From Herbidospora yilanensis (GTDB lineage Bacteria > Actinomycetota > Actinomycetes > Streptosporangiales > Streptosporangiaceae), in assembly GCF_001570565.1 (NCBI RefSeq), contig NZ_BBXE01000029.1, forward strand, positions 114,523 to 178,522: DNA of 64,000 nucleotides, given 5' to 3'. Shown here piece after piece: positions 7,850-16,996 of the stretch. The notes below the pieces were generated by a model that was not told where the DNA came from, searched no databases, and saw only the letters and a program-made list of their open reading frames with translations. How positions within the stretch are numbered: the first letter of the stretch is position 1; each line of letters opens with the position of its first letter. Position numbers and translations under genes: made by a program.

Positions 7850-9520
7850 ACGCAGGTCCGCGACTCGGCCGGTGAAGTGGCGATCACCAGCGACGACTTC
7901 CTCTTCTTCGCCGAACGTGCCGTCGGCGGCATGAGCACGATCCTCGGCGAGCTCGGCGACGAGCTGGCCAACACCCGGCCCGCCGTCCCCGGAGCCAACA
8001 CCCCCTACGCGCTGCTCACGCACTGCCTCGGCGTGATGGAGTACTGGGGCGGCCACCTCGTGGCCGGCCGCGCCGTGCGGCGGGACCGGCAGGCCGAGTT
8101 CCACGCGACCGGCCCGGTCGCCCCCCTTCGGGCCAGGGCCGCCCGCGCGCTGGAGACGCTCCGCGACGACGTCCGGTCATCCAAGCCGTGGGCGCCCCTG
8201 CACGCCGAACCCGATCCCGGCGTGCTCGGCCCCCGGCGCGAACTCACCCGTGACTCCGCCCTCCAGCACCTCTATGAGGAACTGGCCCAGCACCACGGCC
8301 AGATGGAGATCATGCGCGACTGCCTGCTCGCGGCGCGGCGCCCGGCCGACCCGGTCGACGCGCCGATCGAGTGGTTGCGGGCCAAACAGGGCGTCAAGTG
8401 GCACCGCCCCGGCCCGTCGCTGCTGCCCGCCTGGGTGGCCGACATGGACTTCCCCCTCGCGCCGGTGATCGCCGAGGCGATCGGGGCCGCGCTCGACCGG
8501 GGCGACCTCGGCTACCCCGACTGGGACGGCCACCCGCTGGCCGAGGCGTTCGCCGAACGGATGCGGCGGCGGCACGGCTGGCAGCCGGACCCGGGTCTCG
8601 TCAGGGGCATCACCGATCTCATCCAGGGCCTCCAGCTCACCCTGACCCTCCTCACCGAACCCGGTGACGGCGTGGTCGCGTTCACGCCCAACTACCCGCC
8701 GTTCCTGCGCACCCTGGAGACGATGGGCCGCCCGCTCGTCGCGGCGCCGCTGGAGCCCGGTCCCGGCGGCCGCTGGACCTGGGATCACGACCTGCTGGAG
8801 CAGCGGGTACGCGCCCAGAAGGCCAGGATCCTGCTGCTGGTCAACCCCCACAACCCCACCGGCAAGGTCTTCACCGCCGACGAACTGCGGCGCGTCGCCG
8901 ACCTGGCCGAACGCCACGGCCTGATCGTGATCAGCGACGAGATCCACGCCGACCTCGTCCACACCCCGCACCGCCACCAGCCCTTCGCCGCCCTCGACGC
9001 GGGCACGGCCGCCCGCACCGTCACCGTGACGTCGGCGTCCAAGGCGTTCAACATCGCCGGACTGCGCACCGCGATCGCCCACGTCGGCCCGGCCGTCCTG
9101 CGCACCGCCTGGGACGCCCAGCCGCCCGACCTGTACGGCGCCACCAACGTGCTCGGCGTGGAGGCCACCCGCGCCGCCTGGGCCCACGGCGACGAGTGGC
9201 TGGCCGCCGTCACCGCCCACCTGACCCGGCAGCGCGACCACCTGGCCGGGCGGATCGCCGCCATGCCGGGCCTGGACCTGCGCACCCCCGAGGCCGGCTA
9301 TCTGGCCTGGCTCGACTGCCAGGCCGCCGGGCTCGGCGAGGAGGCCGCCGACTGGTTCCGCCGGAACGCGGGCGTCGAGCTCAGCGCAGGCAGCGAGTTC
9401 GGCTCCGGCACGGCGGGCTCCGTCGCCGCGTCGCGCACCCGGCTGAACTTCGCCACCACCCGCGAGGTCCTCGACCTGGTCCTCGACCGGATGGCGGACG
9501 CCCTGGCCGACGCCCGGTAG
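7835..9520 (+). CDS. Fusion: DinB-fold (thiol transferase-like) domain + MalY/PatB C-S lyase
   Basis: The product has 561 residues. Residues 1-168 form a DinB/DUF664-type four-helix bundle with metal-ligand-like H63 (LLTHCLGVMEYW) and the H145...H153-H154-G-Q segment. Residues about 172-561 form a full PLP enzyme of the MalY/PatB cystathionine beta-lyase type: it opens IEWLRAKQGVKWHRPG and LPAWVADMDFP, has NPHNPTGK, and its Schiff-base lysine is K403 in SASKAFNIAGLR. DinB proteins in actinobacteria include mycothiol transferases. MalY enzymes cleave C-S bonds of cysteine conjugates. A coupled role in thiol-conjugate processing is inference. The frame is continuous with no internal stop, and the gene is leaderless over operator copy 2. 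Confidence 0.88.
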   Translation: MQDGYTQVRDSAGEVAITSDDFLFFAERAVGGMSTILGELGDELANTRPAVPGANTPYALLTHCLGVMEYWGGHLVAGRAVRRDRQAEFHATGPVAPLRARAARALETLRDDVRSSKPWAPLHAEPDPGVLGPRRELTRDSALQHLYEELAQHHGQMEIMRDCLLAARRPADPVDAPIEWLRAKQGVKWHRPGPSLLPAWVADMDFPLAPVIAEAIGAALDRGDLGYPDWDGHPLAEAFAERMRRRHGWQPDPGLVRGITDLIQGLQLTLTLLTEPGDGVVAFTPNYPPFLRTLETMGRPLVAAPLEPGPGGRWTWDHDLLEQRVRAQKARILLLVNPHNPTGKVFTADELRRVADLAERHGLIVISDEIHADLVHTPHRHQPFAALDAGTAARTVTVTSASKAFNIAGLRTAIAHVGPAVLRTAWDAQPPDLYGATNVLGVEATRAAWAHGDEWLAAVTAHLTRQRDHLAGRIAAMPGLDLRTPEAGYLAWLDCQAAGLGEEAADWFRRNAGVELSAGSEFGSGTAGSVAASRTRLNFATTREVLDLVLDRMADALADAR

Positions 9521-9528
9521 CCGGGCCC

Positions 9529-9551
9529 GGAGAAACGGATTCCGTTTCCCC
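9529..9551 (+). terminator. Hairpin after the DinB-lyase gene
   Basis: GGAGAAACGG (9529-9538), loop ATT, CCGTTTCCCC (9542-9551): a 10-bp stem with one mismatch, 9 bp after the stop codon. Confidence 0.55.
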
Positions 9552-9664
9552 ATCGGCCGGAAGATGAAGGGTCGGTGAATTGGCGCGGCGCGTGTTGCCG
9601 GGCGTGGCGAGACCGCTCCAAGGTTGGGAAACGACCGCCATCCCCCCATGACGGAAGTGCCCCC

Positions 9665-10786
9665 GTGCGTCTGCTCGCCCTCCTCGCCGCCCTCGTCGTC
9701 ACGTTCCTCGCCGCGGCTCCGGCGCAGGCGCACGTCCGCGCCACCTCGGTCGCCGTCGACCTGCGCGGGCAGGGCGACGGCGTCACGGCCGTCGTCGACG
9801 TCGAGTACGACGTCCTGGGCCGCCTGCTGAGTCTCGACGGGGTCGTGAGCCCGGACGCCGACGGCGGCGTCCAAGAGGTGCCGGCCGGGGTGCGGCGGCG
9901 TTCCCTCGACGCGCACGCGAGCGAGGTGGCCGCCTACGTCGGCGCGGCGTTGCGGCTGAGCCGCAGCTCGATCGGGTGCGCCGTGCACGACGGCGGCCGG
10001 GTCGAGCTCACCGACTCCGGCGCGGTGCGGGTGGCGCTCGCCTACGAGTGCGCGGCGTCCGGCGCGCTCACCGTACGCAGCGACGTCTTCGCCGCCGCCG
10101 ACGGCCTCGTCGACGACGTCCGCACGACGGTCGCCTACGACGTCGACGGGCTCCGCGGCGCCACACTGCTCGACGCCGCGCGTACCAGCGTCACGGTCGG
10201 GCACACCGATCTTCTCAGCGAGATCCCCCGGTTCGTCCTGCTCGGCGGGGAACACCTGATCTTCGGGCTCGACCACGTGTTGTTCCTGCTCGCGCTGCTA
10301 CTGGGCGCCAAGCGGCTGCGCGACGTCGCCGAGGTCGCCACGGCGTTCACGGTCGCCCACTCGGTGACGCTGGTGGCGGCCGCGATCGGCTGGGTCAGCG
10401 TGCCCGGGTGGATCGTCGAGCCGCTCATCGCGCTCTCGATCGCGTTCGTGGCGCTCGACAACCTGCTCTCGCCCCGGACCGGCCACCGGTTGCCCGTCGT
10501 GTTCGGCTTCGGTTTGCTGCACGGGCTCGGGTTCGCGGGCGCGCTGAGCGTCGACGGGCCGGCGTCGCTCCCGATGCTGGTCAACCTCATCTCCTTCAAC
10601 GTCGGCATCGAGATCGCCCAGCTCGCGATCATCGCGCTCGCCTTCCCGGCGTTGTCGTTCCTGCGCAGGGCCGCGACGGGGCCGGTCGCCGCCCGCGCTC
10701 TCATGCTCGGCACCGTCGGGGCGGCTGTCGCCGTCGCGGGTGCCGGTCTCGTCTGGTTCGTCGAGCGTTCCCCGCTCCTCACCTGA
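9665..10786 (+). CDS. HupE/UreJ-family membrane protein with extracytoplasmic N-domain
   Basis: The product has 373 residues. The signal peptide (1-21) ends PAQAH. A soluble beta-rich domain of about 160 residues follows, then the HupE/UreJ_2 module of about seven membrane helices starting at GGEHLIFGLDHVLFLLALLL, with H/D motifs in helices (GLDHVLF, VAHSVTL, LLHGLGFAG). Family members are thought to handle metals such as Ni or Cu, but the function is not established. The GTG at 9665 has GGAAG upstream. The downstream giant phosphoesterase starts 11 bp after its stop, so co-transcription is likely. Confidence 0.8.
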   Translation: MRLLALLAALVVTFLAAAPAQAHVRATSVAVDLRGQGDGVTAVVDVEYDVLGRLLSLDGVVSPDADGGVQEVPAGVRRRSLDAHASEVAAYVGAALRLSRSSIGCAVHDGGRVELTDSGAVRVALAYECAASGALTVRSDVFAAADGLVDDVRTTVAYDVDGLRGATLLDAARTSVTVGHTDLLSEIPRFVLLGGEHLIFGLDHVLFLLALLLGAKRLRDVAEVATAFTVAHSVTLVAAAIGWVSVPGWIVEPLIALSIAFVALDNLLSPRTGHRLPVVFGFGLLHGLGFAGALSVDGPASLPMLVNLISFNVGIEIAQLAIIALAFPALSFLRRAATGPVAARALMLGTVGAAVAVAGAGLVWFVERSPLLT

Positions 10787-10797
10787 AGGATCACGAA

Positions 10798-13700
10798 TTG
10801 TCCGCGTTAACCGGGGCACGCGCGCGCATGCGCGTCGTCCTGTACACCGTCACGCTGGGGCTCGCCGTCAGCGTCGTGGCGGGCCCGCTCACCACATATG
10901 CCGCCAACGCCATCGACCCGCCCGAGGCCACCGTCAAGGGCGTCGTGTACGTCGACGCCAACGGCGACGGCCACCGCGACGCCGGCGAGGCCGGCCTGGC
11001 CCGCGTGCGGGTCTCCGACGGCACGGTCTCCACCACGACCGCCGCCGACGGCTCCTACTCGCTGACGATCTCCACCGACCGCCGCAAGACCGACATCGTG
11101 TGGGCCACCCAGCCCCGCGGCCACCGGTTCGGCCTCGACCAGTACAAGGAGCCGAGGTTCTGGGCGAACCTCGGCGAGCTCGCCGACGACGCCACGCCGA
11201 CCGCGGACTTCGCGCTCGTGCGCGACGAGCTCTCCGACGGCGACACCTTCTCCTGGGCCAACATCGCCGACCCGCACGTCAACGCGCAGCTCCCCGACCA
11301 GATCCGCGAGATCAACTCCACCGGCACCGACCTGCGCTTCATCGCGGTCAGCGGCGACCTCACCAACGACGCCAGCCAGGCGCAGTTCGACACCTACCGT
11401 CGCGGCACCCAGCAGTCGGCCGTCGGCGTGTGGCCGGCCGTCGGCAACCACGAGTACGCCTCCGGTTCGGCGTACGCGGACCGGATCGACAACTACCGCA
11501 GGAACGTCGGCCCGGAGTGGTACTCGTTCAGCTACGGCAACCGGCACTTCGTCGTGCTGGAGAACAACGGTTCGGCCCCGTTCGAGGAGGAGCTGAACTG
11601 GCTCAAGGACGACCTGGCCGCCAACGTGCACGACGGCATCGAGGTGGTCGTGCTGACCCACCAGCCGATGAACGTCCCGTTCGGCTCGCCGTCGACCTAC
11701 GACGCCTTCGGCGACGTGCTGGAGCAGTACAAGGCCCAGCTCATCCTGGTCGGCCACGAGCACTCCAACCACGTCGAGAACAAGTCGGCCTTCGCCTCGA
11801 CCGCCAAGCACATCCAGACGGTGTCGAGCTCGTACACGATCGACAACGCGCCCCGCGGCTTCCGCTACATCCACATGGCGGGTCCGGGCTTCGAGAACCC
11901 CTTCCGCATGTACGGGGAGAACGAGCGCATCACGATCGTCAACCCCGCCCCCGGCTCGAAGGTCCCGGCCGCCGGGATGCCCGACGTGCAGATCAACGCC
12001 TACGACACCGGCGACGAGGTCGTCTCGGCGCGCTTCCAGATCGCGGGCGACAAGAACTGGCGTCCGCTCTACCGCAGCGGCGAGTTCACCTGGCGCGGCA
12101 ACCTGCCCAACAGCCGGCAGACGCCCGGCCCGCACCGCATCGACGTGCAGGTGACCGACGCCACCGGCAAGGTCTGGACCAAGTCGGCCGAGTTCACCCT
12201 CACCGGCGAGCCGGAGCTCAAGACCGTCGCCGGTGACGACTGGACCCAGCACCACGGCGACCAGGGCCACACCGGCGTCGCCCCGGCGCAGGAGCCGGGC
12301 CGCCGCCTGGCCTGGAGCTTCCGCACCGAGGGCACCTTCCTGACCGGCTCCCCGGTCATCCACGACGGCGTCGTGTACGCCGGCACCCGCGACGAGAACG
12401 GCGACGGCAACAGCCGCATCCACGCCATCCGGCTCAGGAACGGCCGGGAGTTGTGGAACGTCGAGGTGCCGCAGTCGATCCACGGCAGCCTCGCCTTCGG
12501 CGACGGCCTGATCTTCGCGCCGACCCTCGGCTCGGAGCTCTACGCCGTCGACGCCGAGACCGGCGAGCTGCGCTGGAAGGCCGTGCCCGAGCAGGCCCCG
12601 GCCCCGAACAACCAGCGCACCTACGGCTACTACTCGCCGGCCGTCTCCGGCCACACGGTGCTCTGGCCCTACCAGACCCGGTTCGGCATCGGCAGCCAGG
12701 GCGTGCTGAAGGCGCTCGACACCCGTACCGGAAAGCAGATCTGGGCCTCCCCGATGTCCGGCGCGACCATGAGCGACGGCACGCCCGCCGTCATGGACGG
12801 CACCGTGTTCGTCGGCAACGAGACCGCCGACCGCGTGCTCGCCTACGACCTGGCCACCGGCGCCCGCAAGTGGACCGGCACCGAGGCGCTCGGGAGCTGG
12901 CAGGACGGCGTGCCGACCGCGGCCGAGGGCAAGGTGTTCATCGGCGCCAACAACGGCATGGTCGCGCGGGACGCCAAGACCGGCGCGACGCTCTGGACCT
13001 ACCAGAGCCCGCGCTCCTCGCTCGTGTCCAGCGGCTCGACCCCGAGCGCCGCGGCCGTCAAGGACGGCGTGGTCTACATGGGCTTCCCGAGCGGCGCCGT
13101 GGTCGCCCTCGACGCCCAGACCGGCAACGTCTTCTGGGAGCGGGTGCTGCCCGGCGACATCTACCACGGCGGCGTCATGTCCAGCCCGGTCGTGGCCGGC
13201 GACACGCTGTTCGTCGGCGCCAACAACGGCCGGTTCTACGCCCTGGCCACCGACACCGGCCAGATCCTGTGGAACCACGAGATCGGCACCTGGGTCGGCG
13301 CCGGCCCGGCCGTCAGCGGCAACACCGTCGTCGCGGGCGCCTGGGACGGCAACCTGTACGCCTACGTGCCGGGCGGCGAGTCCGCGCCGCGCTGGGCGAC
13401 GGTGACCGGCACGGTGACCGACGAGGAGACCGGCGACCCGATCGCCGGCGCGAAGGTCACCGCCGTCGCCGCCGGTCAGGACACCGCCGTGACCAGCACC
13501 GACGCCAAGGGCCGCTACACGCTGGGCCTGGCGGCGGCGACCTGGAACGTCACCGCGGCCAAGCGCGGCCTCATCGCCGACGACCGCTCGGCCGTCGGCG
13601 TCACCGTCGGCGCGACCGGCGAGGAGAAGGCCGACCTGAAGCTGATCAAGGTCACCCACCCGGTCGCCGGCCGGTCGACGTACCCGCCCGACTACGGCAA

Positions 13701-15480
13701 CGGCAGCACGCGGACCGACTTCGTCGCGGGCAAGGAGTACTACTACCTGGCCAACGACCGGATCCGGGCGTCCGTCACGCCCTACACCGCCGCCAACAAC
13801 GGCGCCGGCGGCCTGGGCCAGGGGCACCTGTCGGATCTCATGCTCAACGACGCCAACGGCGCCGAGACCCTCGACTGGGGCGAGATGCTGCTGCGCCCGA
13901 GCCTCACCCCGCCCGACTCGTGGGACCGCCCGAACGACCTGATCGACCTGCCCGACCTCTCGGTCGACGGCGCGGCCGTGATCGGCGACGGCCAGTACAG
14001 GGCGAACCCGGCGATCAAGGCGCGGGTCCGGTACGAGACCCTGCCCGGCGCCCCGATCGTGAAGATGACGGTCAAGCTGACCAACACCGGCACGACGGGC
14101 TACCAGGGCTACTTCAACTACATGATCGACCCCGACAGCTCGGTCGACAACGGCCGGATCCCCGGCTTCGCCGGCACCAACCCCGGCCTGAAGACCAGCG
14201 GCTGGACCGGGAAGTACGTCTACGTCGGCGCCGACGCCGCCACCACGAACGGCCAGGCGGCGCACGGCCTGGCCTGGGCGCTCGACACCCCGGCCGCCGT
14301 CGGCGCGTACGGCTACGTCGAGGGCCTCTACTACGACGCCACGCTCGCCCCCGGCGCGACGAGGCAGTTCAGCTTCTACCACCTGACCGACTACGCGACC
14401 AACGGCGGCGACCCTGCCCGCAACATCGCCAAGTGGGCCGGCGAGATCGACCTGCACGACGACACGGTCCCGGACGCCGCCCGCGCGGCCGGCACCGTCA
14501 CCGAGGACGGCAAGCCCGTCCCCGGCGCGCGGGTCGCCCTGGAGAAGGCCGGCGCGGTGGTCGCCACCACCGGCACCGACGCCCAGGGCAGGTACCTCGT
14601 GGACGCCCCGGCCGGTCCGTACGACGTCCGCGTCTCCAAGCTGGGCTACCAGACCGCCACCAGCACGGTCACCGTCCCGGCGGAGGGCAACGGCGTCGCC
14701 GACGTCGAGCTGAGCCCGGTCACGGTCGAGGCCGGCTACGGCAAGCAGATCGGCTCCGGCCTGGTCGAGGCGGGCCCCGGCGACGTCGTGATCGAGAACG
14801 ACAGGCTCTCGGTGGCGATCGCCGACGCCTACAACGACCCGCAGCTCTCCGGCGGCACCCGGGGCAAGCCGGTGGACGTCGCCGTGCGCGGCATGGCCGA
14901 CCAGTTCGACTGGATCAACCTGCCCTACGTCTCGGCGACCCAGCCGACCGGCGGCAGCGCGTGGGACATCCGGACGGTGGCGGCCACCGACGTCGAGATC
15001 GTCCAGGCGACCGGCGACAAGGCCGTGGTCCGGGTGTCCGGCCCGGTCACCGGCTTCCCGGGGCTGACGGCGACGACGACGTACACGTTGAAGCCGGGCG
15101 ACGACTTCGCCACGGTCGCGACGGAGCTGCGCAACTCCGGCCCGGCCCCGCTCAACGTGTGGACCGGTGACGCGATGGACCACGACGCGGCCGGCCAGGC
15201 CAGCGTCATCCCGGGGGCCGGCGTCGTGCCGCCGGGCACGGCGACGGTCTACACCCCGACCAAGCCGTACATCGGCATGACCGGCACCGACCCGCAGGTC
15301 TTCGGCCTCGTCTACGGCACCCCGGCGGCGGCCTTCGACGTCTTCGCCGCGGGCAACTGGGTGATGAGCCGGTTCAACGTCGAGGTGCCGGCGGGCGGCT
15401 CCCACACCCTCACCCGCAAACTCGTCGTCACGCCGGGCACCGACGCGGTGGGCATCCTCGACGGGGTCTCCGCGCCGTAA
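10798..15480 (+). CDS. Giant secreted metallophosphoesterase with PQQ-type propeller and CnaB/CarboxypepD-like domains
   Basis: The product has about 1,560 residues. In order it has a signal peptide (to about 38), a SdrD-B/CnaB-like domain (DANGDGHRDAGEAGL, about 45-100), a calcineurin-like phosphoesterase (about 150-330: DPHVNAQL, SGDLTND, GNHEY, LTHQPM, GHEHSN), a MetallophosC-like segment, a PQQ-type beta-propeller (about 480-860, repeated xLYAxDAxTGxxxW units), a carboxypeptidase-regulatory-like domain (about 868-930), a long beta-rich region, a second such domain (about 1228-1300) and a C-terminal beta domain. The TTG at 10798 is favoured by AAGGA 7 nt upstream; the ATG at 10828 is the alternative. 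The substrate is unknown. Confidence 0.85.
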   Translation: MSALTGARARMRVVLYTVTLGLAVSVVAGPLTTYAANAIDPPEATVKGVVYVDANGDGHRDAGEAGLARVRVSDGTVSTTTAADGSYSLTISTDRRKTDIVWATQPRGHRFGLDQYKEPRFWANLGELADDATPTADFALVRDELSDGDTFSWANIADPHVNAQLPDQIREINSTGTDLRFIAVSGDLTNDASQAQFDTYRRGTQQSAVGVWPAVGNHEYASGSAYADRIDNYRRNVGPEWYSFSYGNRHFVVLENNGSAPFEEELNWLKDDLAANVHDGIEVVVLTHQPMNVPFGSPSTYDAFGDVLEQYKAQLILVGHEHSNHVENKSAFASTAKHIQTVSSSYTIDNAPRGFRYIHMAGPGFENPFRMYGENERITIVNPAPGSKVPAAGMPDVQINAYDTGDEVVSARFQIAGDKNWRPLYRSGEFTWRGNLPNSRQTPGPHRIDVQVTDATGKVWTKSAEFTLTGEPELKTVAGDDWTQHHGDQGHTGVAPAQEPGRRLAWSFRTEGTFLTGSPVIHDGVVYAGTRDENGDGNSRIHAIRLRNGRELWNVEVPQSIHGSLAFGDGLIFAPTLGSELYAVDAETGELRWKAVPEQAPAPNNQRTYGYYSPAVSGHTVLWPYQTRFGIGSQGVLKALDTRTGKQIWASPMSGATMSDGTPAVMDGTVFVGNETADRVLAYDLATGARKWTGTEALGSWQDGVPTAAEGKVFIGANNGMVARDAKTGATLWTYQSPRSSLVSSGSTPSAAAVKDGVVYMGFPSGAVVALDAQTGNVFWERVLPGDIYHGGVMSSPVVAGDTLFVGANNGRFYALATDTGQILWNHEIGTWVGAGPAVSGNTVVAGAWDGNLYAYVPGGESAPRWATVTGTVTDEETGDPIAGAKVTAVAAGQDTAVTSTDAKGRYTLGLAAATWNVTAAKRGLIADDRSAVGVTVGATGEEKADLKLIKVTHPVAGRSTYPPDYGNGSTRTDFVAGKEYYYLANDRIRASVTPYTAANNGAGGLGQGHLSDLMLNDANGAETLDWGEMLLRPSLTPPDSWDRPNDLIDLPDLSVDGAAVIGDGQYRANPAIKARVRYETLPGAPIVKMTVKLTNTGTTGYQGYFNYMIDPDSSVDNGRIPGFAGTNPGLKTSGWTGKYVYVGADAATTNGQAAHGLAWALDTPAAVGAYGYVEGLYYDATLAPGATRQFSFYHLTDYATNGGDPARNIAKWAGEIDLHDDTVPDAARAAGTVTEDGKPVPGARVALEKAGAVVATTGTDAQGRYLVDAPAGPYDVRVSKLGYQTATSTVTVPAEGNGVADVELSPVTVEAGYGKQIGSGLVEAGPGDVVIENDRLSVAIADAYNDPQLSGGTRGKPVDVAVRGMADQFDWINLPYVSATQPTGGSAWDIRTVAATDVEIVQATGDKAVVRVSGPVTGFPGLTATTTYTLKPGDDFATVATELRNSGPAPLNVWTGDAMDHDAAGQASVIPGAGVVPPGTATVYTPTKPYIGMTGTDPQVFGLVYGTPAAAFDVFAAGNWVMSRFNVEVPAGGSHTLTRKLVVTPGTDAVGILDGVSAP

Positions 15481-15498
15481 CACACACCCCTTCGGCCA

Positions 15499-15539
15499 GC
15501 GGAAGGCCGGCCCGGGATCCACCCGGGCCGGCCTTCCGC
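15499..15539. terminator. Strong terminator after the giant phosphoesterase gene
   Basis: A perfect 18-bp stem (arms 15499-15516 and 15522-15539) with a 5-nt loop lies 18 bp after the stop codon. It also faces the leftward gene ending at 15564, so it may serve both. Confidence 0.9.
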
Positions 15540-15563
15540 GTCACCACGACCTCGGCGCGCCGA

Positions 15564-16217
15564 CTACTGGGCGGGTGACTCGTCGCACCTGATCCGGTCC
15601 GGGTCCTTGCGGACGGTGACGCCGTCGAGCTTCCTGGCGCGGGCCGGCAGGGTGACGGGCTGGCTGGGATCGGCCGGGAGGGCGGTGCCGTCGGGGACGG
15701 CGTACAACTCGACCCTGAAACGCGCGCCCGCGTCGACCGGCGTTTCCGCGCCGAGCTGAATCTGGGCACGCCACGGACCCGGAACGCTGATTTCTCTGGC
15801 GAAATACGGAGTTCCATCTGGATTGCGGCTGATGAGCCAGATCGCTTCATCGGCGACATTTTCCGCATTTCCCCGTGATTCCGAACACGTGGCCACGAAG
15901 GACCCTTCGGCGGGGTGGTCGATCGCGGTTCCCGGCAGGGTGACGACCGCCCCCGCCGTGCCGGGCTCCGGCGCCGACCGCGTCACCAGGCCGCCCAGCG
16001 CCACCACGGCGCACAACACCAGCACGGGTGACCAGAAGCGCCGGGTGACCGGCGGCTCCTCGTGCCCGCGCGCGGCCCCCTTCATCTGCAGGACCAGCGC
16101 GACGACACCGGTCGCCGCGGCGATGACGCTCGCCATTTTGTCCGCCAGGTCGAGATCGCCCAGCAGGATGATCGCGACAGCCCCCAGAATGACGGCGAAA
16201 AACGGCACTCGCGACAA
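15564..16217 (-). CDS. Membrane protein with three N-terminal helices and an extracytoplasmic domain
   Basis: The product has about 217 residues from the TTG at 16217. Hydrophobic helices lie at about 4-20, 25-42 and 62-78, followed by about 135 residues with two Cys (FVATCSES, DRIRCDES) that probably face outside. The start is uncertain: GGAGAAGG lies 12 nt upstream of this TTG, and GTG at 16208 or 16244 is also possible. No family is recognised. It lies downstream of the MerR gene on the same strand. Confidence 0.6.
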   Translation of the reverse strand: MSRVPFFAVILGAVAIILLGDLDLADKMASVIAAATGVVALVLQMKGAARGHEEPPVTRRFWSPVLVLCAVVALGGLVTRSAPEPGTAGAVVTLPGTAIDHPAEGSFVATCSESRGNAENVADEAIWLISRNPDGTPYFAREISVPGPWRAQIQLGAETPVDAGARFRVELYAVPDGTALPADPSQPVTLPARARKLDGVTVRKDPDRIRCDESPAQ

Positions 16218-16272
16218 TCCGCTACGACACCTTCTCCCAATCACGGGCGCAATTATGAAGTGTCGCCGTCGG

Positions 16273-16956
16273 TCAATTCTCGCCGATCGGGATGTCGAGC
16301 ACCACGGCGTGACCACCCGCCTCGTCGATCAGGCGCTCCTCCAGCGCGGGCCCCGTCACCGTCAGCCCCTGGCGGCCGAGCCAGGCGAACAGGTCGTGGC
16401 CCGCCCGCACCACCCCCTCGGGCGTGGGCACCACCGCCCTGACGACCCGGCGGGCCGGCAGGGTGAACGACTCACCGCCTTCGTCGGCCACGGCGGCGGA
16501 GAAGGGGCCGTCCAGCCAGGTCAGCAGGGTCGCCGGGCACACGGCGGCCAGTTCCGAGGGGTGGGCCGCCGTCAGCCGCCGCACCTTCAGGCGCCGCGCC
16601 GCCACGGTCGTGGTCCGCGGCACGACGGTCAGGGGTTCGGCCAGGTAGTGCTCCGCCTCGGCGGCCGTGGCGGTCAGGGCGGCGAGGTCGGCGCGGAGAC
16701 GGGTGAGGGTCTCGGCGACGGCCCGCCGGGTCTCGGTCTCGGGGGCGTCGAGCAGGCCGGCGATGTCGCGCAGCGGCAGGCCGAGACGTTGCAGGGCGCG
16801 GATGCGTTCGAGGCGGGACAGTTCGGCGACGCCGTACCAGCGGTAGCCGGTGAGGTGGTCGACGGCGGCGGGCCGCAGCAGGCCGGTTCTGTCGTAGTGG
16901 CGCAGGGTGCGCTCCGACACCCCGGCCATGTGGGCCAGTCGCCCGATTCGCCACAT
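16273..16956 (-). CDS. MerR-family regulator with C-terminal effector-binding domain
   Basis: The product has 227 residues. The winged HTH starts at WRIGRLAHMAGVSERTLRHYDRTGLL and continues to LTGYRWYGVAEL. A dimerisation helix spans about 75-110. The C-terminal GyrI/BltR-type ligand domain has AVVPTPEGVVRAGHDLFAWLGRQG. The start is 2 bp from the divergent promoter dyad. It probably activates the neighbouring membrane gene when a hydrophobic drug or similar ligand binds (inference from family). Confidence 0.9.
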   Translation of the reverse strand: MWRIGRLAHMAGVSERTLRHYDRTGLLRPAAVDHLTGYRWYGVAELSRLERIRALQRLGLPLRDIAGLLDAPETETRRAVAETLTRLRADLAALTATAAEAEHYLAEPLTVVPRTTTVAARRLKVRRLTAAHPSELAAVCPATLLTWLDGPFSAAVADEGGESFTLPARRVVRAVVPTPEGVVRAGHDLFAWLGRQGLTVTGPALEERLIDEAGGHAVVLDIPIGEN

Positions 16957-16958
16957 GC

Positions 16959-16990
16959 TTGACCTTGTCCGTGCGTCAGGGTTCTACGGT
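16959..16990 (+). promoter_or_regulatory. MerR-type promoter with overlong spacer
   Basis: TTGACC (16959-16964) and TACGGT (16985-16990) are 20 bp apart, longer than the usual 17, as in MerR-activated promoters. An imperfect dyad ACCTTG-N9-CAGGGT lies in the spacer. The ATG at 16997 is 6 nt after the -10 box (leaderless). Confidence 0.65.
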
Positions 16991-16996
16991 CCCGGC

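Noticed and set aside
8177..10276. Minus-strand frame of about 700 codons opposite the DinB-lyase and HupE-like genes
   Set aside because: It crosses two well-supported plus-strand genes and reads as low-complexity Gly/Arg/Val sequence.
10807..15522. Very long minus-strand open frame opposite the phosphoesterase
   Set aside because: It is a shadow caused by high GC: composition is Arg/Val/Gly-rich without domains, while the plus strand has a signal peptide and clear domains.
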